From the NCBI GenBank assembly GCA_016935715.1, contig JAFGQJ010000356.1:1-23147 (forward strand): a stretch of 23,147 nucleotides of DNA. Direction: 5' to 3'. Below the pieces are notes generated by a model. The model was not told the DNA's origin, did not search any database, and saw only the letters and a program-made list of their open reading frames with translations. The translations under genes and the position numbers were made by a program. Each line of letters begins with the position of its first letter. Position 1 is the first letter of the stretch. The DNA comes from Spirochaetales bacterium (GTDB lineage: Bacteria; Spirochaetota; Spirochaetia; SZUA-6; DRHE01). Of this stretch, positions 22,789 to 23,147 are shown piece after piece.

Positions 22789-22818
22789 GTACGGTGATTT
22801 ATCAGTCGTACGGTTGAT
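22789..22818. repeat. tandem direct repeats abutting the fhs -35, candidate AraC-type operator
   Basis: On the minus strand ATCAACCGTAC (22818-22808) and ATCACCGTAC (22798-22789) are near-identical repeats starting about 19-20 bases apart. The second ends 3 bases before the TTGACA. AraC-family activators bind such directly repeated half-sites next to the -35. The gene just upstream encodes an AraC-family protein. Confidence 0.6.
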
Positions 22819-22826
22819 CCAGGGTA

Positions 22827-23147
22827 TCAGGCGGAGTTGGTCCGGTACTGTTTCGGGGTCGATCCCGTGTGGCGGCGAAAGACTTTAGTAAAGTAGCTCT
22901 GGTCGTTGAAGCCGCAGTCCAGTGCAATCTGGTTGATGTTGAGGGAGGTTTCGTCCATCAGGGCACAGGCCTTTTCGATCCGGAAGTGATTCAGCAATTC
23001 GGTAAATGTATGGCCGGTGCGATGGTGAAAAACCTTGGAAAAGTAGCCGTAGGACATGTTGCAGGCTCTGGCTACTTCGTCCCGCGTGATCGGCTGATCC
23101 AGATTGTTCTTCATATGCTCGATGGCCAGGGCGATGGAATCCGGCGG
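22827..23147 (-). CDS. AraC-family transcriptional regulator, C-terminal DNA-binding domain (5' end cut by window)
   Basis: The frame is open to the right window edge and encodes at least 106 residues of a two helix-turn-helix AraC domain. The first HTH spans I-T-R-D-E-V-A-R-A-C-N-M-S. The second and the family signature cover I-A-L-D-C-G-F-N-D-Q-S-Y-F-T-K-V-F-R-R, ending G-S-T-P-K-Q-Y-R. An internal ATG at 23114 is not the start, because the codons before it (A-I-E-H) continue the domain. The sensor domain is outside the window, so the effector is unknown. The gene lies on the same strand as fhs, 41 bases before the fhs -35. It probably controls fhs (inference). Confidence 0.9.
   Translation of the reverse strand, partial: PPDSIALAIEHMKNNLDQPITRDEVARACNMSYGYFSKVFHHRTGHTFTELLNHFRIEKACALMDETSLNINQIALDCGFNDQSYFTKVFRRHTGSTPKQYRTNSA

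Noticed and set aside
20915..22888. A 657-codon plus-strand frame opposite fhs
   Set aside because: Shadow of formate-THF ligase; it runs through the fhs promoter and terminator and shows no domain.
1..23147. tRNA/rRNA genes, CRISPR arrays, transposases, att sites, origin of replication
   Set aside because: Looked for by eye on both strands. No cloverleaf-like genes, regularly spaced repeats, transposase motifs or DnaA-box clusters were recognised.

Overview
The window looks like part of the chromosome of a strictly anaerobic, fairly G+C-rich bacterium that runs tetrahydrofolate-based one-carbon (Wood-Ljungdahl type) chemistry. It carries formate-THF ligase, FolD, a two-subunit MetFV methylenetetrahydrofolate reductase, a pterin-binding methyltransferase of the AcsE type, a corrinoid-linked URO-D family methyltransferase and a rubrerythrin. 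CO dehydrogenase/acetyl-CoA synthase genes are not in the window. The gene types suggest an acetogen or a methyl-group/sulfate-metabolising anaerobe (Desulfobacterota-like or Spirochaetota-like). The sequence alone does not settle the phylum.

Layout. Bases 1-977 (-) hold a truncated URO-D family methyltransferase. Bases 1087-1542 (+) hold a short rubrerythrin. From about 15868 down to 1555 the minus strand is one dense series of genes with mostly 4-base overlaps: acsE-like methyltransferase, then (after a 140-bp promoter-bearing gap) two HdrA-like flavoproteins, a small MvhD, metV, metF, hdrC, a 1484-residue HdrA-GltD-HdrA fusion, flxD, flxC, flxB and flxA. Divergently, 16105-20573 (+) holds folD, a GT-A glycosyltransferase and a GH13 sucrose-phosphorylase-like protein. 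Bases 20524-20880 (-) are a broken MFS transporter tail, followed by the terminator, the gene (fhs, 20951-22717) and the AraC-responsive-looking promoter of formate-THF ligase. The 3' part of an AraC-family regulator gene lies at the right edge.

How it may work together. Fhs, FolD and MetFV take formate to methyl-THF, or run in reverse to oxidise methyl groups. The AcsE-like and URO-D proteins exchange methyl groups with corrinoid proteins. The long operon places MetFV inside an Hdr/Flx electron-transfer machine: NAD(H) enters at FlxA, passes FlxB/FlxC and the MvhD-like FlxD, and reaches a multi-flavin HdrA core with ferredoxin domains. HdrB, the usual disulfide-reducing catalytic subunit, is absent. 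The economical inference is that MetFV takes the catalytic place of HdrB, giving a flavin-bifurcating (or confurcating) NADH/ferredoxin/methylene-THF complex. That is inference from gene content and order. Related MetFV-HdrABC-MvhD complexes are known from acetogens, and HdrABC-FlxABCD from sulfate reducers and ethanol metabolisers, but I do not know of this merged version with the triple-flavin fusion.

Regulation. Three candidate promoters have operator-like repeats: tandem direct repeats abutting the -35 of fhs, 21-bp-spaced direct repeats upstream of a -35-less promoter for the hdr-met-flx operon, and an inverted repeat across the -10 of the acsE-like gene. No tRNA, rRNA, CRISPR array, insertion sequence or replication origin was seen.
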